This document shows positions 1 through 7,948 of a DNA stretch of 64,000 nucleotides, one piece after another. Source of the stretch: Conexibacter sp. S30A1 (GTDB lineage: Bacteria; Actinomycetota; Thermoleophilia; Solirubrobacterales; Solirubrobacteraceae). How positions within the stretch are numbered: the first letter of the stretch is position 1; each line of letters begins with the position of its first letter. The stretch spans positions 992,001-1,056,000 of the forward strand of contig NZ_CP097127.1 of assembly GCF_023330665.1 (NCBI RefSeq), in the 5' to 3' direction. Below the pieces are notes generated by a model. The model was given only the letters and a program-made list of their open reading frames with translations. It was not told the origin of the DNA and made no database searches. A program made the translations under genes and the position numbers.

Positions 1-445
1 CCTTGACCCAGCCAGGAATAACCGAGCCGGTGCTGAGCGGGAAGGAGATCGCCTTGCCGGGCGTGTCGCGCCAGGAGGCGTCGAAGATCTTGCCGTTCTT
101 GTAGAGGACGCCGACGTAGTTGACGTAGACCGTGTCCCCGTCCTTGGCGGTTGCGCCGGTGCCGGTGATCAGGTTGCGGATCTCCAGCTTCTTTGGCGGC
201 GGTCCGGACGGAACCTTGATCACCGGCTCCTTGGAGAGCGGGCCGGTCTTGGGGGTCGTCACCGTCAGCGCCGTGGGCGTCGTCGTGGTGGCCGCGGTGG
301 GCGGCGCCTTGAGCGTCGTCGATGTGGGCCCACCGCTCGGTGCGAGCATGACGCCGGCGGCGCGCGTGCTGCTCGAGCCGCAGGCCGACACGCCCAGGCC
401 GATGCCCGCGGCTGCGATCAACGCTGTCAGCGACTTGAAGTTCAT
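1..445 (-). CDS. FKBP-type peptidyl-prolyl isomerase lipoprotein (3' end outside window)
   Basis: The reading frame runs leftwards from an ATG at 445 and is cut by the window edge, leaving about 148 residues. The N-terminus has a short hydrophobic signal ending in a lipobox-like LGVSAC, so the product is probably a lipoprotein anchored outside the membrane. A low-complexity Thr/Pro/Ala-rich linker follows (about residues 30-70). Then comes the start of an FKBP fold, with GTGATAKDGDTVYVNYVG and a later GSVIPGW segment, the usual beginning of the PPIase pocket. FKBPs catalyse proline cis-trans isomerisation, and here it would act on exported proteins. The catalytic C-terminal half lies outside the window, so completeness cannot be judged. 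It is transcribed in the same direction as yebC. Confidence 0.85.
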   Translation of the reverse strand, partial: MNFKSLTALIAAAGIGLGVSACGSSSTRAAGVMLAPSGGPTSTTLKAPPTAATTTTPTALTVTTPKTGPLSKEPVIKVPSGPPPKKLEIRNLITGTGATAKDGDTVYVNYVGVLYKNGKIFDASWRDTPGKAISFPLSTGSVIPGWVK

Positions 446-488
446 CGGGGTGCGAGCGTAGCGGGAGCGAGACGCAGGCGCGTCGCGC

Positions 489-1238
489 TCACCCCGCGAT
501 CCGCTCAAGGACATCGGCGTCCACGTCGTAGTTGGCGTGCACAGCCCCGATGTCATCGGACTCCTCGAGCGCGTCGATGAGTTTCATAAGTTTCGCCGCG
601 TCCTCCTCCGCGAGCGGTACCCGGGACTTGGGGCGCTGCGTCACATCTGCGCCCTCGATCTCAACGCCGGCGGCTACCAGCGCCTCCTGGACCACGCCCA
701 GCTCGCCGGGGGCAGTGATGATCTCGTACACATCGTCGTCCATCACGATGTCCTGCGCGCCGGCGTCGATCGCGACGATCAGATCGTCCTCGTCGTAGCG
801 CTCGCCATCAACCACGATCACCCCCTGCTTTTCAAACAGGTAGGCGACCGACCCGGGCTCGCCGAGCGACCCGCCGTGCTTGCCCATGATGTGGCGCACG
901 TCCGCGGCCGTGCGGTTGCGGTTGTCGGTGAGCGCCTCGATCAGCATCGCCACGCCGCCCGGGCCGTAGCCCTCGTAGAGCACGGTCTCCCAGCTCTCGG
1001 CGTCAGCGCCGGCCCCGGTCCCCTTGACGATGGCCCGCTCGATGTTGTCCTTCGGCATCGAGGCGTCCCGTGCCTTCTGCACGGCGAGCGCCAGTGCCGC
1101 GTTGCCGGCGGGGTCACCGCCACCCTCCTTGGCCGCGACCGTGATCGCCCGCGCGAGCTTGGTGAAATGCTGGCCGCGACGCGCGTCGACGACCGCCTTC
1201 TTGTGCTTGATGGAAGCCCATTTGGAATGCCCTGACAT
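489..1238 (-). CDS. yebC: YebC/PmpR family protein
   Basis: The protein has 249 residues, the normal family length, and opens with the diagnostic MSGHSKWASIKHKK. Further family blocks are KEGGGDPAGN, MPKDNIERAIVKG, YEGYGPGGVA and TDNRNRTAADVRH. YebC-type proteins have been described as DNA-binding regulators, and more recently as ribosome-associated factors that help translation of proline stretches; the sequence cannot say which applies here. YebC is often next to ruvC, but here it sits between an FKBP lipoprotein and a divergent phosphohexomutase. A TAGACT hexamer at 1247-1252 on the minus strand, about 9 bases before the ATG, could be a -10 element and would give a very short leader. Confidence 0.95.
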   Translation of the reverse strand: MSGHSKWASIKHKKAVVDARRGQHFTKLARAITVAAKEGGGDPAGNAALALAVQKARDASMPKDNIERAIVKGTGAGADAESWETVLYEGYGPGGVAMLIEALTDNRNRTAADVRHIMGKHGGSLGEPGSVAYLFEKQGVIVVDGERYDEDDLIVAIDAGAQDIVMDDDVYEIITAPGELGVVQEALVAAGVEIEGADVTQRPKSRVPLAEEDAAKLMKLIDALEESDDIGAVHANYDVDADVLERIAG

Positions 1239-1379
1239 GAGGATCTAGTCTACGTCGCAGAGTCCATTTTCAGCCTCGCGCGAGCTTCCGGCCTCCGGCG
1301 CGGTGGTGCGGCGGGCGCAGCGACGCCGATGGACAGCCGCGAGCATGGCCGACCAGTCCGCTGGATAGGATCAGGGGCG

Positions 1380-2747
1380 ATGAACCTCTCTCCCTCGATC
1401 TTCAAGGCCTACGACATCCGCGGCATCCACGGCAGCGACCTGGACGAAGAAGGGGCGCGGCTGATCGGGCGCGCCTTCGCACGTGTGATCGCCGCGATGG
1501 AGCAGCGCCCCACCAGCCAACTGAACCTGGCGCTCGGGCGTGACATGCGCCTCAGCGCGCCGGCAATGGCGGCCGCCTACGGCGAGGGCATGGCGGCCGA
1601 GGGCGCACATGTGATCGACGCCGGCCAGATCGGCACCGAGATGCTCTACTTCCTGGTCGGCTCTCGCGACCTGGATGGCGGCCTGATGTGCACCGCCTCG
1701 CACAACCCCAAGGCCTACACGGGCGCGAAGCTCGTCCGGCGCGGAGCGGTCGCCCTCTCGGGCGACGAGGGCATCCGCGAGATCCGCGAACTCACCGCCG
1801 CGGGGCTGGGCCCACCGCCGGGTGGCGGCAGCGTCGAGCAGGTCGAGATCTCAGGCGAGTTCCAGCGGCACGTGCTCGGCTTCATCGACCCCAAGCAGGT
1901 GCGGCCGCTGAAGGTCGTGGTGGACGGCGGTAACGGTATGGCCGGCCCGATGGTGGGCCCGCTGCTCGAGCAGCTCGGCCTTCAGCTGAGCACCTTCTAC
2001 TGGCAACCCAACGGCGAGTTCCCCGACCACGAGCCCAACCCGCTGCTGCCCGAGAACCGCGCGTTCATCATGGGTGAGGTCCTGCGGCAAGGCGCGGATC
2101 TGGGCATCGCCTGGGACGGCGACGCCGACCGCTGCTTCTTCATCGACGACGGCGGTCGCTTCGTCGACGGCGACTTTCTCACGGCGCTGCTTGCCACCTC
2201 GATGCTGCGCAAGCACCCGGGCGAGACGATCCTCTACGACGTTCGCGCCAGCCGCGCGGTGGCAGACATGGTCACGGCCGCGGGCGGCACGGCGCTGATC
2301 AACCGCGTCGGCCACGCATTCTTCAAATCGCGCATGCGTGCGGAGGGCGGGATCTTCGGTGGCGAGGTCTCCGGGCACTACTACTTCAAAGACTTCTACT
2401 GTGCCGACTCGGGCACGATCCCGGCGCTGCTGATGCTCGAGGAGCTCTCACGCTCGGGGCTCAAGCTCTCGGCGCTGCTCGAACCGTTGCGCTCGCGCTA
2501 CTTCATCTCCGGGGAGATCAACTCGCAGGTCAGCGACGCCGACGCCAAGATGGCGCAGATCGCCGAGCACTACGCCGACGCCGAGCAGAGCCGCCTGGAC
2601 GGCATCTCGGTGGACTACCCGGACTGGCATTTCAACGTGCGCGCGTCCAACACCGAACCGCTCCTGCGCCTCTGCCTCGAATCACTGGTCTCGCAGGCCG
2701 ACATGGAAGCCAAGCGGGACGAGGTGCTCGCCCTGATCAGGGCGTGA
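1380..2747 (+). CDS. manB: Phosphomannomutase/phosphoglucomutase
   Basis: Alpha-D-phosphohexomutase of 455 residues that interconverts hexose 6- and 1-phosphates, supplying GDP-mannose or glucose-1-phosphate for polysaccharides. All four active-site loops are visible: TASHNPK with the phosphoserine, GDGDADR for Mg2+, GGEVSGHYYFKD for sugar recognition, and RASNTEPLLRL for phosphate binding. I chose the ATG at 1380 because MNLSPSIFKAYDIRG is the family N-terminus and an AGGATCAGGGG stretch lies just upstream; the frame stays open further upstream. Its stop overlaps the GTG start of the next gene by 4 bp, so the two are probably translationally coupled. Mannose versus glucose preference cannot be told from the sequence. 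Confidence 0.93.
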   Translation: MNLSPSIFKAYDIRGIHGSDLDEEGARLIGRAFARVIAAMEQRPTSQLNLALGRDMRLSAPAMAAAYGEGMAAEGAHVIDAGQIGTEMLYFLVGSRDLDGGLMCTASHNPKAYTGAKLVRRGAVALSGDEGIREIRELTAAGLGPPPGGGSVEQVEISGEFQRHVLGFIDPKQVRPLKVVVDGGNGMAGPMVGPLLEQLGLQLSTFYWQPNGEFPDHEPNPLLPENRAFIMGEVLRQGADLGIAWDGDADRCFFIDDGGRFVDGDFLTALLATSMLRKHPGETILYDVRASRAVADMVTAAGGTALINRVGHAFFKSRMRAEGGIFGGEVSGHYYFKDFYCADSGTIPALLMLEELSRSGLKLSALLEPLRSRYFISGEINSQVSDADAKMAQIAEHYADAEQSRLDGISVDYPDWHFNVRASNTEPLLRLCLESLVSQADMEAKRDEVLALIRA

Positions 2748-3739
2748 CTGCTCAACTGAGCAGCGAAGTGGCACCGGGAGTCCACCGGATCCCGGTGCCG
2801 ACGCCGTTCGCGGTCGGCGCGGTCAACTGCTTTCTGCTGCGCGGCAGCCCGCTCACGCTCGTTGACACAGGGCCCGGCTCCGCGGCCGCGCTGGACGTGC
2901 TCGAGCGCGCGCTTGCCGAGCTCCGCCTTCAGGTCAGCGACCTCGAGCTGATCGTGCTCACCCATCAGCACATGGACCACGAGGGGATCGTCGAGATCCT
3001 CGTGCGCCGCTCGGACGCCGAGTTGGCGGCCTACGGGCCGCTGCGCCACTGGCTCGCCGACTATCGCGCGAGCGCACGCGCTGATGACGCCTACGCGCAG
3101 GCGGTGATGCGACAACACGGCCTGCCCGCGGACCTGACCGCCCTGCTGGGTGTCCTTGCCGCCGGGATGTACGCCTACGGGTCGCCGGGAAGCGTCACCA
3201 TCGCGCTGGCGGATGGGGAGAGCCTGAGCATGGGTGGCCGCGAGTTCAGCGTGCACCACCGCCCCGGCCACAGTCCATCCGACATCGTTTTCCTGCACGA
3301 GCCCAGCGGTCTGATGCTGGGTGGCGACCACCTGCTGGCTCACATTTCCTCAAACGCGCTGGTCGGCCGTCCGCTGAACGCGCCACTCGAGACGGCACGG
3401 CCACAGCCGCTGGTCACCTACTCAGAGTCTCTGGCCGCGACCAGACTGATGCCCGTGAGCCTGCTGCTGACCGGCCACGGCGAACCGATCCGCGATCACC
3501 GCACGCTGATCGATGCACGCCTGAACGCTCAGCGGCGCCGCGCAGGCCAGATCCTCGGCCTGCTGACCGACGGCCCGCTGAGCGCCCACGCGATCGCCCA
3601 GCGCATGTGGGGTGAGGTCGCGATCACCCAGGCTTACCTGACGATCAGCGAAACGCTCGGGCACCTCGACCTGCTGGTGCGCGACGGCAGCGTCCGTGAG
3701 GTCGAGGCCGCCGGGCTGCGCATGTTTGAGGCGCTCTGA
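2744..3739 (+). CDS. Metallo-beta-lactamase-fold hydrolase with C-terminal winged helix
   Basis: The 331-residue protein has the MBL metal motif THQHMDHEG (HxHxDH) near residue 75, and later histidine/aspartate ligand positions in HHRPGHS and GGDHLL. From about residue 260 there is a predicted winged-helix-like tail (GPLSAHAIAQRMWG), typical of LACTB2-like MBL proteins. The substrate is not predictable; relatives include thioesterases, nucleases and glyoxalase-type enzymes. Translation starts at a GTG that overlaps the phosphohexomutase stop (GTGA), so the two genes form one operon. The pairing alone does not show a shared pathway. Confidence 0.85.
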   Translation: MTAQLSSEVAPGVHRIPVPTPFAVGAVNCFLLRGSPLTLVDTGPGSAAALDVLERALAELRLQVSDLELIVLTHQHMDHEGIVEILVRRSDAELAAYGPLRHWLADYRASARADDAYAQAVMRQHGLPADLTALLGVLAAGMYAYGSPGSVTIALADGESLSMGGREFSVHHRPGHSPSDIVFLHEPSGLMLGGDHLLAHISSNALVGRPLNAPLETARPQPLVTYSESLAATRLMPVSLLLTGHGEPIRDHRTLIDARLNAQRRRAGQILGLLTDGPLSAHAIAQRMWGEVAITQAYLTISETLGHLDLLVRDGSVREVEAAGLRMFEAL

Positions 3740-3759
3740 CCAGACAGGCGCCCGCCGCC

Positions 3760-4491
3760 TCAGACCCCGTTGCCGCCACTGGTCGTGGTCTGAGCAGTGC
3801 TCGTCGTCTGCGCACCCGTCTGACCAGCGGAACCGCCCTGCCCTGCAAACGCGCTGGATCCGGGCAACATGGGCGACAGTGTCGCGCTTCCGCAGGCGGC
3901 GACACCGGGCAGCTTCACCTTCATCGTGGCCGTGTCGTTGGGTGCGTAGATCTGCAGGGCGCTCGCGGTCGGGCAGCTGCCACCACCCGGCGCAACGTCA
4001 CTGGAGACGATCCGGAAGGACGCCTCCTCGCCGGGCTGAAGTGTGAGCACGTTGGCCGGTGTCGCGCCGACGACATCAGCCGTGGTGCGCGTGGCGTTGG
4101 TGGGGAGCGCCGCCCCGCTCGAGGACAGGAACTCGACCCCCGGCCAACCGTATGTCTGACATGCCTTCGTGCCGGTGTTCTTGAGCGCGATGCCGAGCAC
4201 CAGGGTGCCGGCGGCGCCGTTGGTGCCGAGCAGCGACGGTGTCAGGTCGGCGGCGCTGCAGGGGTTGCTGAGCGCCGTGGGCGTGGTCGCCGGCCCGGTC
4301 GCCACCGTGTTGGTCAGCGGACCGGTCGCGGTTGTGGGTGTCGTCGCGGTCGGCTGCGCGACCGTGGTCGTGCGCTTGGCCGGCCGCCTGTGGACATGGT
4401 GGCTGCCAGTCGCGCTGCCGCCGCACGCCGCGACCAGCAGCGAGACGGCGCCCACCGCGACAACGACAGCTGTTGAGCGTGCGGGCCGCAT
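3760..4491 (-). CDS. DUF4232 lipoprotein
   Basis: The protein has 243 residues, with a signal peptide ending in LVAAC (lipobox), a Thr/Pro-rich linker, and a C-terminal DUF4232-type domain containing paired cysteines (CSAADL, ACQTYGWPGVEF, GGSCPTA, AACGS). DUF4232 proteins are common secreted or lipid-anchored proteins of actinobacteria with no assigned function. I placed the start at the ATG that shares one base with the pdxT stop (TGATG), preceded by a strong GGAGG. A TTG one codon upstream is possible but less likely. Coupling to pdxS-pdxT is clear from the overlap, but I see nothing that links the protein to pyridoxal phosphate. Confidence 0.85.
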   Translation of the reverse strand: MRPARSTAVVVAVGAVSLLVAACGGSATGSHHVHRRPAKRTTTVAQPTATTPTTATGPLTNTVATGPATTPTALSNPCSAADLTPSLLGTNGAAGTLVLGIALKNTGTKACQTYGWPGVEFLSSSGAALPTNATRTTADVVGATPANVLTLQPGEEASFRIVSSDVAPGGGSCPTASALQIYAPNDTATMKVKLPGVAACGSATLSPMLPGSSAFAGQGGSAGQTGAQTTSTAQTTTSGGNGV

Positions 4492-5108
4492 CAATCCTCC
4501 TTCGCGGGCTCGGGCAGGAGTCCTGCCAGTGAGAGAAAGAAGCGGTGCAGCCGATCCTCCCCGGTCAGCTCGGGATGGAAGGAGAGTGCAAGCACCAGGC
4601 CCTGTCGTACGGCGACCGGATGACCGTCGACGCTCGCCAGCACCGACACCGCGGGGCCGTGCTCTCTGATCCAGGGGGCCCGGATGAAGATCGCATGCAC
4701 CGGACCGCCGGGCACACCGTCAAGCTCAAAGGAGGCCTCAAAGGAGTGCAGCTGACGACCAAAGGCGTTGCGCTCGGCCACCACGTCGAGGATCCCCAGG
4801 TGCTCGCGGTCGAGCATGATCATCCCCGCGCAGGTGCCGAACATCGGCAGGCCAGCGGCAGCTAGCGCGCGCAGCGGCTCGGCAAGCCCCTCGCGCGCCA
4901 CCCCGAGGCTCATCACGGTGGATTCGCCGCCGGGCAGCACGAGGGCGTCCAGGCCATCCAGGTCCGCCGGCACACGCACCTGGCGAGTGCGCACCCCAAT
5001 CGCCCCCAGCATCCGCTCGTGCGCCTCGAAATCCCCCTGCAGGGCGAGCACGCCAACCAGCGGCGGCTCGGCAGCCAGCCGCGCCGGCGCGGACGCCTCG
5101 GTGCTCAC
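4491..5108 (-). CDS. pdxT: Pyridoxal 5'-phosphate synthase glutaminase subunit PdxT
   Basis: Class I glutamine amidotransferase of 205 residues that hydrolyses glutamine and channels ammonia to PdxS for de novo PLP synthesis in the cytosol. The triad is present: the nucleophilic Cys in GTCAGMIML, and His and Glu in [10 protein letters not shown]. The GGEST loop of the family is also intact. It starts with a GTG that overlaps the pdxS stop (GTGA) and ends sharing a base with the downstream DUF4232 ATG, so all three genes form one tightly coupled transcript. Confidence 0.97.
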   Translation of the reverse strand: MSTEASAPARLAAEPPLVGVLALQGDFEAHERMLGAIGVRTRQVRVPADLDGLDALVLPGGESTVMSLGVAREGLAEPLRALAAAGLPMFGTCAGMIMLDREHLGILDVVAERNAFGRQLHSFEASFELDGVPGGPVHAIFIRAPWIREHGPAVSVLASVDGHPVAVRQGLVLALSFHPELTGEDRLHRFFLSLAGLLPEPAKED

Positions 5109-6010
5109 CAGCCGCGCGGCGAGAGCAGCTGTTCGGCCCCGAGCTTCGAGGTCTCGATGCTCTCCATGGCCGCGCCGAGGCCGGTGGACGCCGCCGCCAC
5201 CCGCTCGGGGTCGGCGTAGTGCGTGGTCGCCTCAACGATCGCGCGGGCGCGCTGCTCTGGGTTTGAGGACTTGAAGATGCCAGAGCCGACGAACACGCCC
5301 TCCGCGCCCAGCTGCATCACCAGCGAAGCGTCAGCCGGGGTGGCGATCCCGCCGGCACAGAAGAGCACCACCGGCAGGTTGCCATCGGCCGCCACCTGCC
5401 GCACCAGTGGCAGCGGCGCCTGCAGCTCCTTGGCGGCGCTCGCCAGCTCCTCAGGCCCGAGCACCGTCAGCCACCTGATCTCAGAGCGGATCTTGCGCAG
5501 GTGTGTGACAGCATTGACGATGTCGCCGGTGCCCGCCTCGCCCTTGGAGCGGATCATCGCCGCACCCTCGCCGATCCGCCGCAGCGCCTCCCCGAGGTTG
5601 GTGGCGCCGCAGACGAATGGTGCCTTGAAAGCCCACTTGTCGATGTGGTTGGCGGTGTCAGCCGGTGTCAGCACCTCGGACTCGTCGATGTAATCGACCT
5701 CGAGCGCCTCGAGCACCTGCGCTTCGGCAAAGTGCCCGATGCGGGCCTTGGCCATCACCGGGATGCTCACGGCCTCCTGGATCCCCTTGATCATCTCGGG
5801 GTCGGACATGCGCGCAACCCCGCCGTCGCGGCGGATGTCAGCGGGCACGCGTTCGAGCGCCATCACCGCAGCTGCACCGGCGGCCTCCGCGATCCGGGCC
5901 TGCTCGGGCGTGACCACATCCATGATCACGCCTCCCTTCAGCATCTCGGCAAGGCCGGCCTTGGTGGTGAATGTGGATTCGTCGCGTGCGATGTGGCCGT
6001 TGGTGCTCAT
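5105..6010 (-). CDS. pdxS: Pyridoxal 5'-phosphate synthase lyase subunit PdxS
   Basis: PdxS makes PLP from ribose 5-phosphate, glyceraldehyde 3-phosphate and PdxT-derived ammonia, as a dodecamer. The family blocks [33 protein letters not shown] and [10 protein letters not shown] are all there, with the usual length of about 300 residues (301). The frame is open for a further 34 codons upstream, but the family N-terminus and the ATG at 6010 ([12 protein letters not shown]) fix the start. It is the first gene of a pdxS-pdxT-lipoprotein operon. The upstream neighbour on the same strand is an RpiR-type regulator; a regulatory link is possible but not shown. Confidence 0.97.
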   Translation of the reverse strand: MSTNGHIARDESTFTTKAGLAEMLKGGVIMDVVTPEQARIAEAAGAAAVMALERVPADIRRDGGVARMSDPEMIKGIQEAVSIPVMAKARIGHFAEAQVLEALEVDYIDESEVLTPADTANHIDKWAFKAPFVCGATNLGEALRRIGEGAAMIRSKGEAGTGDIVNAVTHLRKIRSEIRWLTVLGPEELASAAKELQAPLPLVRQVAADGNLPVVLFCAGGIATPADASLVMQLGAEGVFVGSGIFKSSNPEQRARAIVEATTHYADPERVAAASTGLGAAMESIETSKLGAEQLLSPRGW

Positions 6011-6118
6011 CCCGCCAGTGTAACCCGACGGCGATTGTCCAGATCGGCACAACATCCGGGGCCGGCGGGCCACCGGTGACCCAAGCGTCAAGCGAGCGCC
6101 GGCCGCCGACAAACGCAG

Positions 6119-6997
6119 CTACTTGAGCCGAAACGCCTTGATGCGGACGTCGTACTGCTGCGCGTCGCGGCTGTAGACCCCGTAGGCGAGCGCCTGGATG
6201 ATCGACAGCAGCGCGGTGTGCGAACGCACGAACGCCGGCGTGTTGGACGAGTAGTAGAGCCTGATCCTGGCCAGGCGCGCAACCTCGGAGAGGGTCGCGT
6301 CGGTGATCGCAAGGGTCATCGCATGGCGGTGGCGGGCAAGCTTCATGGTGCGTGTGATCAGCGGGTGCGGACGGCCGGCCGACAGGCCCACGACGAGCGT
6401 CCGCTCGTCGATCCGTGACAGGCGTCCGAGCGCCTCCTGCGACGGGCTGGCGACGATCTCGGCACGCACGTCCAAAAGCATCAGCAGGTGGCGCAGATAG
6501 CTGGCGAAGAAGGCCATCTGGTCGGTGCCGGCGATCACCACCTTCTCGGCGCTGACGATCGCGTCGATCGCGGCCTCAACGTCCGCACGCGAGAGTTTGT
6601 GCGCGGTGTCCTCGACGTTTACGTGGTCTGCCGCCAGCGCGGACTCGAACTCGGTGTGATCGAGCGAGAACAGCGGCCCGCCAGCCACCACCGGCTCCGT
6701 GCCGCCTCCGGCCGGGCGCCGCCGATACTCATCGCGGGCCGCCTGCTGCAGCTCCGGGAAACCCTCAAAGCCGAGCGCCTGCGAGAAGCGGACGACCGTG
6801 CTCGAGGACGTGTTGGCCCGCCGCGCCAGCTCCTCGGCAGTCTGGAAGGCGGCCTCGTCCAGGTGGTCGACGATGTACTGAGCTACGTCCTTCTGGGACC
6901 GCGAGAACTCGTCAAAGCGAGCGGTGATGTACGCGGATAGGGCCTGATGGCCATGTGGCGCCTCGGGCGCTGCGGTGATTGCGATGGCTTGCTTCAT
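6119..6997 (-). CDS. RpiR/MurR family SIS-domain transcriptional regulator
   Basis: The 292-residue protein has an N-terminal RpiR-type helix-turn-helix (about residues 20-95, with FQTAEELARRANTSSSTVV) and a C-terminal SIS phosphosugar-binding domain (about residues 130-260, with VVIAGTDQMAFF and TLVVGLSAGRPHPL). Such regulators sense phosphosugars or related metabolites, and many repress a neighbouring catabolic gene. No sugar gene is adjacent. The downstream genes pdxS-pdxT use sugar phosphates, so control of PLP synthesis is conceivable but speculative. An 8-bp inverted repeat begins two bases upstream of the start codon, which suggests autoregulation. Confidence 0.88.
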   Translation of the reverse strand: MKQAIAITAAPEAPHGHQALSAYITARFDEFSRSQKDVAQYIVDHLDEAAFQTAEELARRANTSSSTVVRFSQALGFEGFPELQQAARDEYRRRPAGGGTEPVVAGGPLFSLDHTEFESALAADHVNVEDTAHKLSRADVEAAIDAIVSAEKVVIAGTDQMAFFASYLRHLLMLLDVRAEIVASPSQEALGRLSRIDERTLVVGLSAGRPHPLITRTMKLARHRHAMTLAITDATLSEVARLARIRLYYSSNTPAFVRSHTALLSIIQALAYGVYSRDAQQYDVRIKAFRLK

Positions 6998-6998
6998 T

Positions 6999-7029
6999 GG
7001 CAGCGTCTGATTCGACGCGTCACGCTGCC
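6999..7029. promoter_or_regulatory. Inverted repeat at the RpiR-type regulator start, probable operator
   Basis: Arms GGCAGCGT (6999-7006) and ACGCTGCC (7022-7029) are perfect complements separated by 15 bases, and the spacer ends in a second perfect palindrome, GACGCGTC (7014-7021). The element begins two bases before the ATG of the regulator, where a repressor would block its own expression. The symmetry is read directly from the sequence; its role as an operator is inferred. Confidence 0.5.
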
Positions 7030-7080
7030 GTTCCTGCTGCTTTTCCCTACAGAGCGTTAACAGTCGCGTGACGCACGCGG

Positions 7081-7287
7081 TCAGGAGTTATGGCGAGCAT
7101 CGTACTCGCGCATGCGCTGCTGGTTCTGTCGGCGCTCCATCAGCACCTGGTTGACGATGTACCAGACCAGGAAGTTGACGAGACCGCCGATCGCCAGGAC
7201 GAAGGTGAGGATCAGCGCCAGCGAAACGCCAAACGCGCTCGGCGCCTGGCCGAGATCGAGGAAACCTGATGCGATCAGCAAGTGCAT
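7081..7287 (-). CDS. Small single-pass membrane protein
   Basis: A 68-residue protein with one clear transmembrane segment (about residues 20-45, from VSLALILTFVLAIGG into NFLVWYIV) and a basic, polar tail (MERRQNQQRMREYDARHNS). I do not recognise the family. I chose the ATG at 7287 because a TATTAT hexamer at 7296-7301 on the same strand looks like a -10 element, which would place the transcript start very near this ATG and exclude the TTG three codons upstream. It lies between the regulator and a divergent tRNA gene. Confidence 0.6.
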   Translation of the reverse strand: MHLLIASGFLDLGQAPSAFGVSLALILTFVLAIGGLVNFLVWYIVNQVLMERRQNQQRMREYDARHNS

Positions 7288-7347
7288 GCGAACCAATAAT
7301 ACGGCCGGATGCTGACGTGTGCGCCGCTGCGGTACCTTGCTGGCGGC

Positions 7348-7420
7348 GGCCCTGTAGCTCAGCGGTCAGAGCACCCGGCTCATAACCGGCGAGACGCAAG
7401 TTCGAATCTTGCCAGGGCTA
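7348..7420 (+). tRNA. tRNA with CAT anticodon (elongator Met or Ile2)
   Basis: A 73-base cloverleaf. The acceptor strands GGCCCTG and CAGGGCT pair except for a terminal G-U. The D stem GCTC/GAGC, a T arm GCAAG-TTCGAAT-CTTGC and an anticodon loop CTCATAA (anticodon CAT) are present. CCA is not encoded. The first anticodon-stem pair would be a C-C mismatch (C27-C43). CAT is shared by tRNA-Met and lysidine-modified tRNA-Ile2, and sequence alone does not separate them here. Initiator features (C1-A72 mismatch) are absent. Confidence 0.9.
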
Positions 7421-7573
7421 TGGTGGCGGTGGCAAGTTCGGTGGCAAGTCCGAACGCCCCGTCGTTGCTGGGGTCTCAGGCTCGCTGGCGAGCCGTATTG
7501 ACCGTCCCCCGCCCACGCGCCCAGTTCGGCACAGGCCGCTCATCTGAACAGCTCATCAGGTATTCTCACTTGC

Positions 7574-7948
7574 ATGGGCTACATCGACCACCGGATCGAT
7601 CCAGCGGGGCTCGACCCCGACTTCGCGCAGTCGGTCGCGGAGACGATGCAGGCGCTCTCGACCCCGAGCCGCCTGCGCATCCTCGGGCAGCTGAACGCCG
7701 GCCCCCTATCGGTCAACGAGCTGGCCGCCGCCGTTGGCATGGAGCCATCAGCGGTCTCACACCAGCTTCGTCTGCTGCGCCACCTCGGGCTGGTCACGGG
7801 CAGGCGCGAGGGTCGCCAGATCATCTACGACCTCTACGACGACCACGTTGGCGACCTCCTGCAGCAGGCCATCGGTCACGTGGAGCACCTGCGTCTGGGC
7901 CACAGCCGCAGCACGCGCAATGGCGCTATCCCGAGGACGTCGGCATGA
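7574..7948 (+). CDS. ArsR/SmtB family metal sensor (alpha5 zinc-type)
   Basis: The 124-residue winged-helix repressor has the recognition region ELAAAVGMEPSAVSHQLRLL. Near the C-terminus, D89, H91, H102 and H105 give exactly the D-x-H-x10-H-x2-H spacing of the alpha5 site used by zinc/cobalt sensors such as CzrA and SmtB, and the alpha3 cysteine motif of arsenic sensors is absent. It would bind its operator without metal and release it with Zn2+ or Co2+. The stop overlaps the start of a CDF exporter by 4 bp (ATGA), the expected target operon. A TATTCT hexamer at 7561-7566 may be the -10 element, giving a very short leader. Confidence 0.92.
   Translation: MGYIDHRIDPAGLDPDFAQSVAETMQALSTPSRLRILGQLNAGPLSVNELAAAVGMEPSAVSHQLRLLRHLGLVTGRREGRQIIYDLYDDHVGDLLQQAIGHVEHLRLGHSRSTRNGAIPRTSA

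Noticed and set aside
537..1235. Long open frames antisense to yebC, and similar long frames opposite most genes
   Set aside because: High GC content keeps antisense frames open; these mirror the strong families on the other strand and show no domain or start signal.
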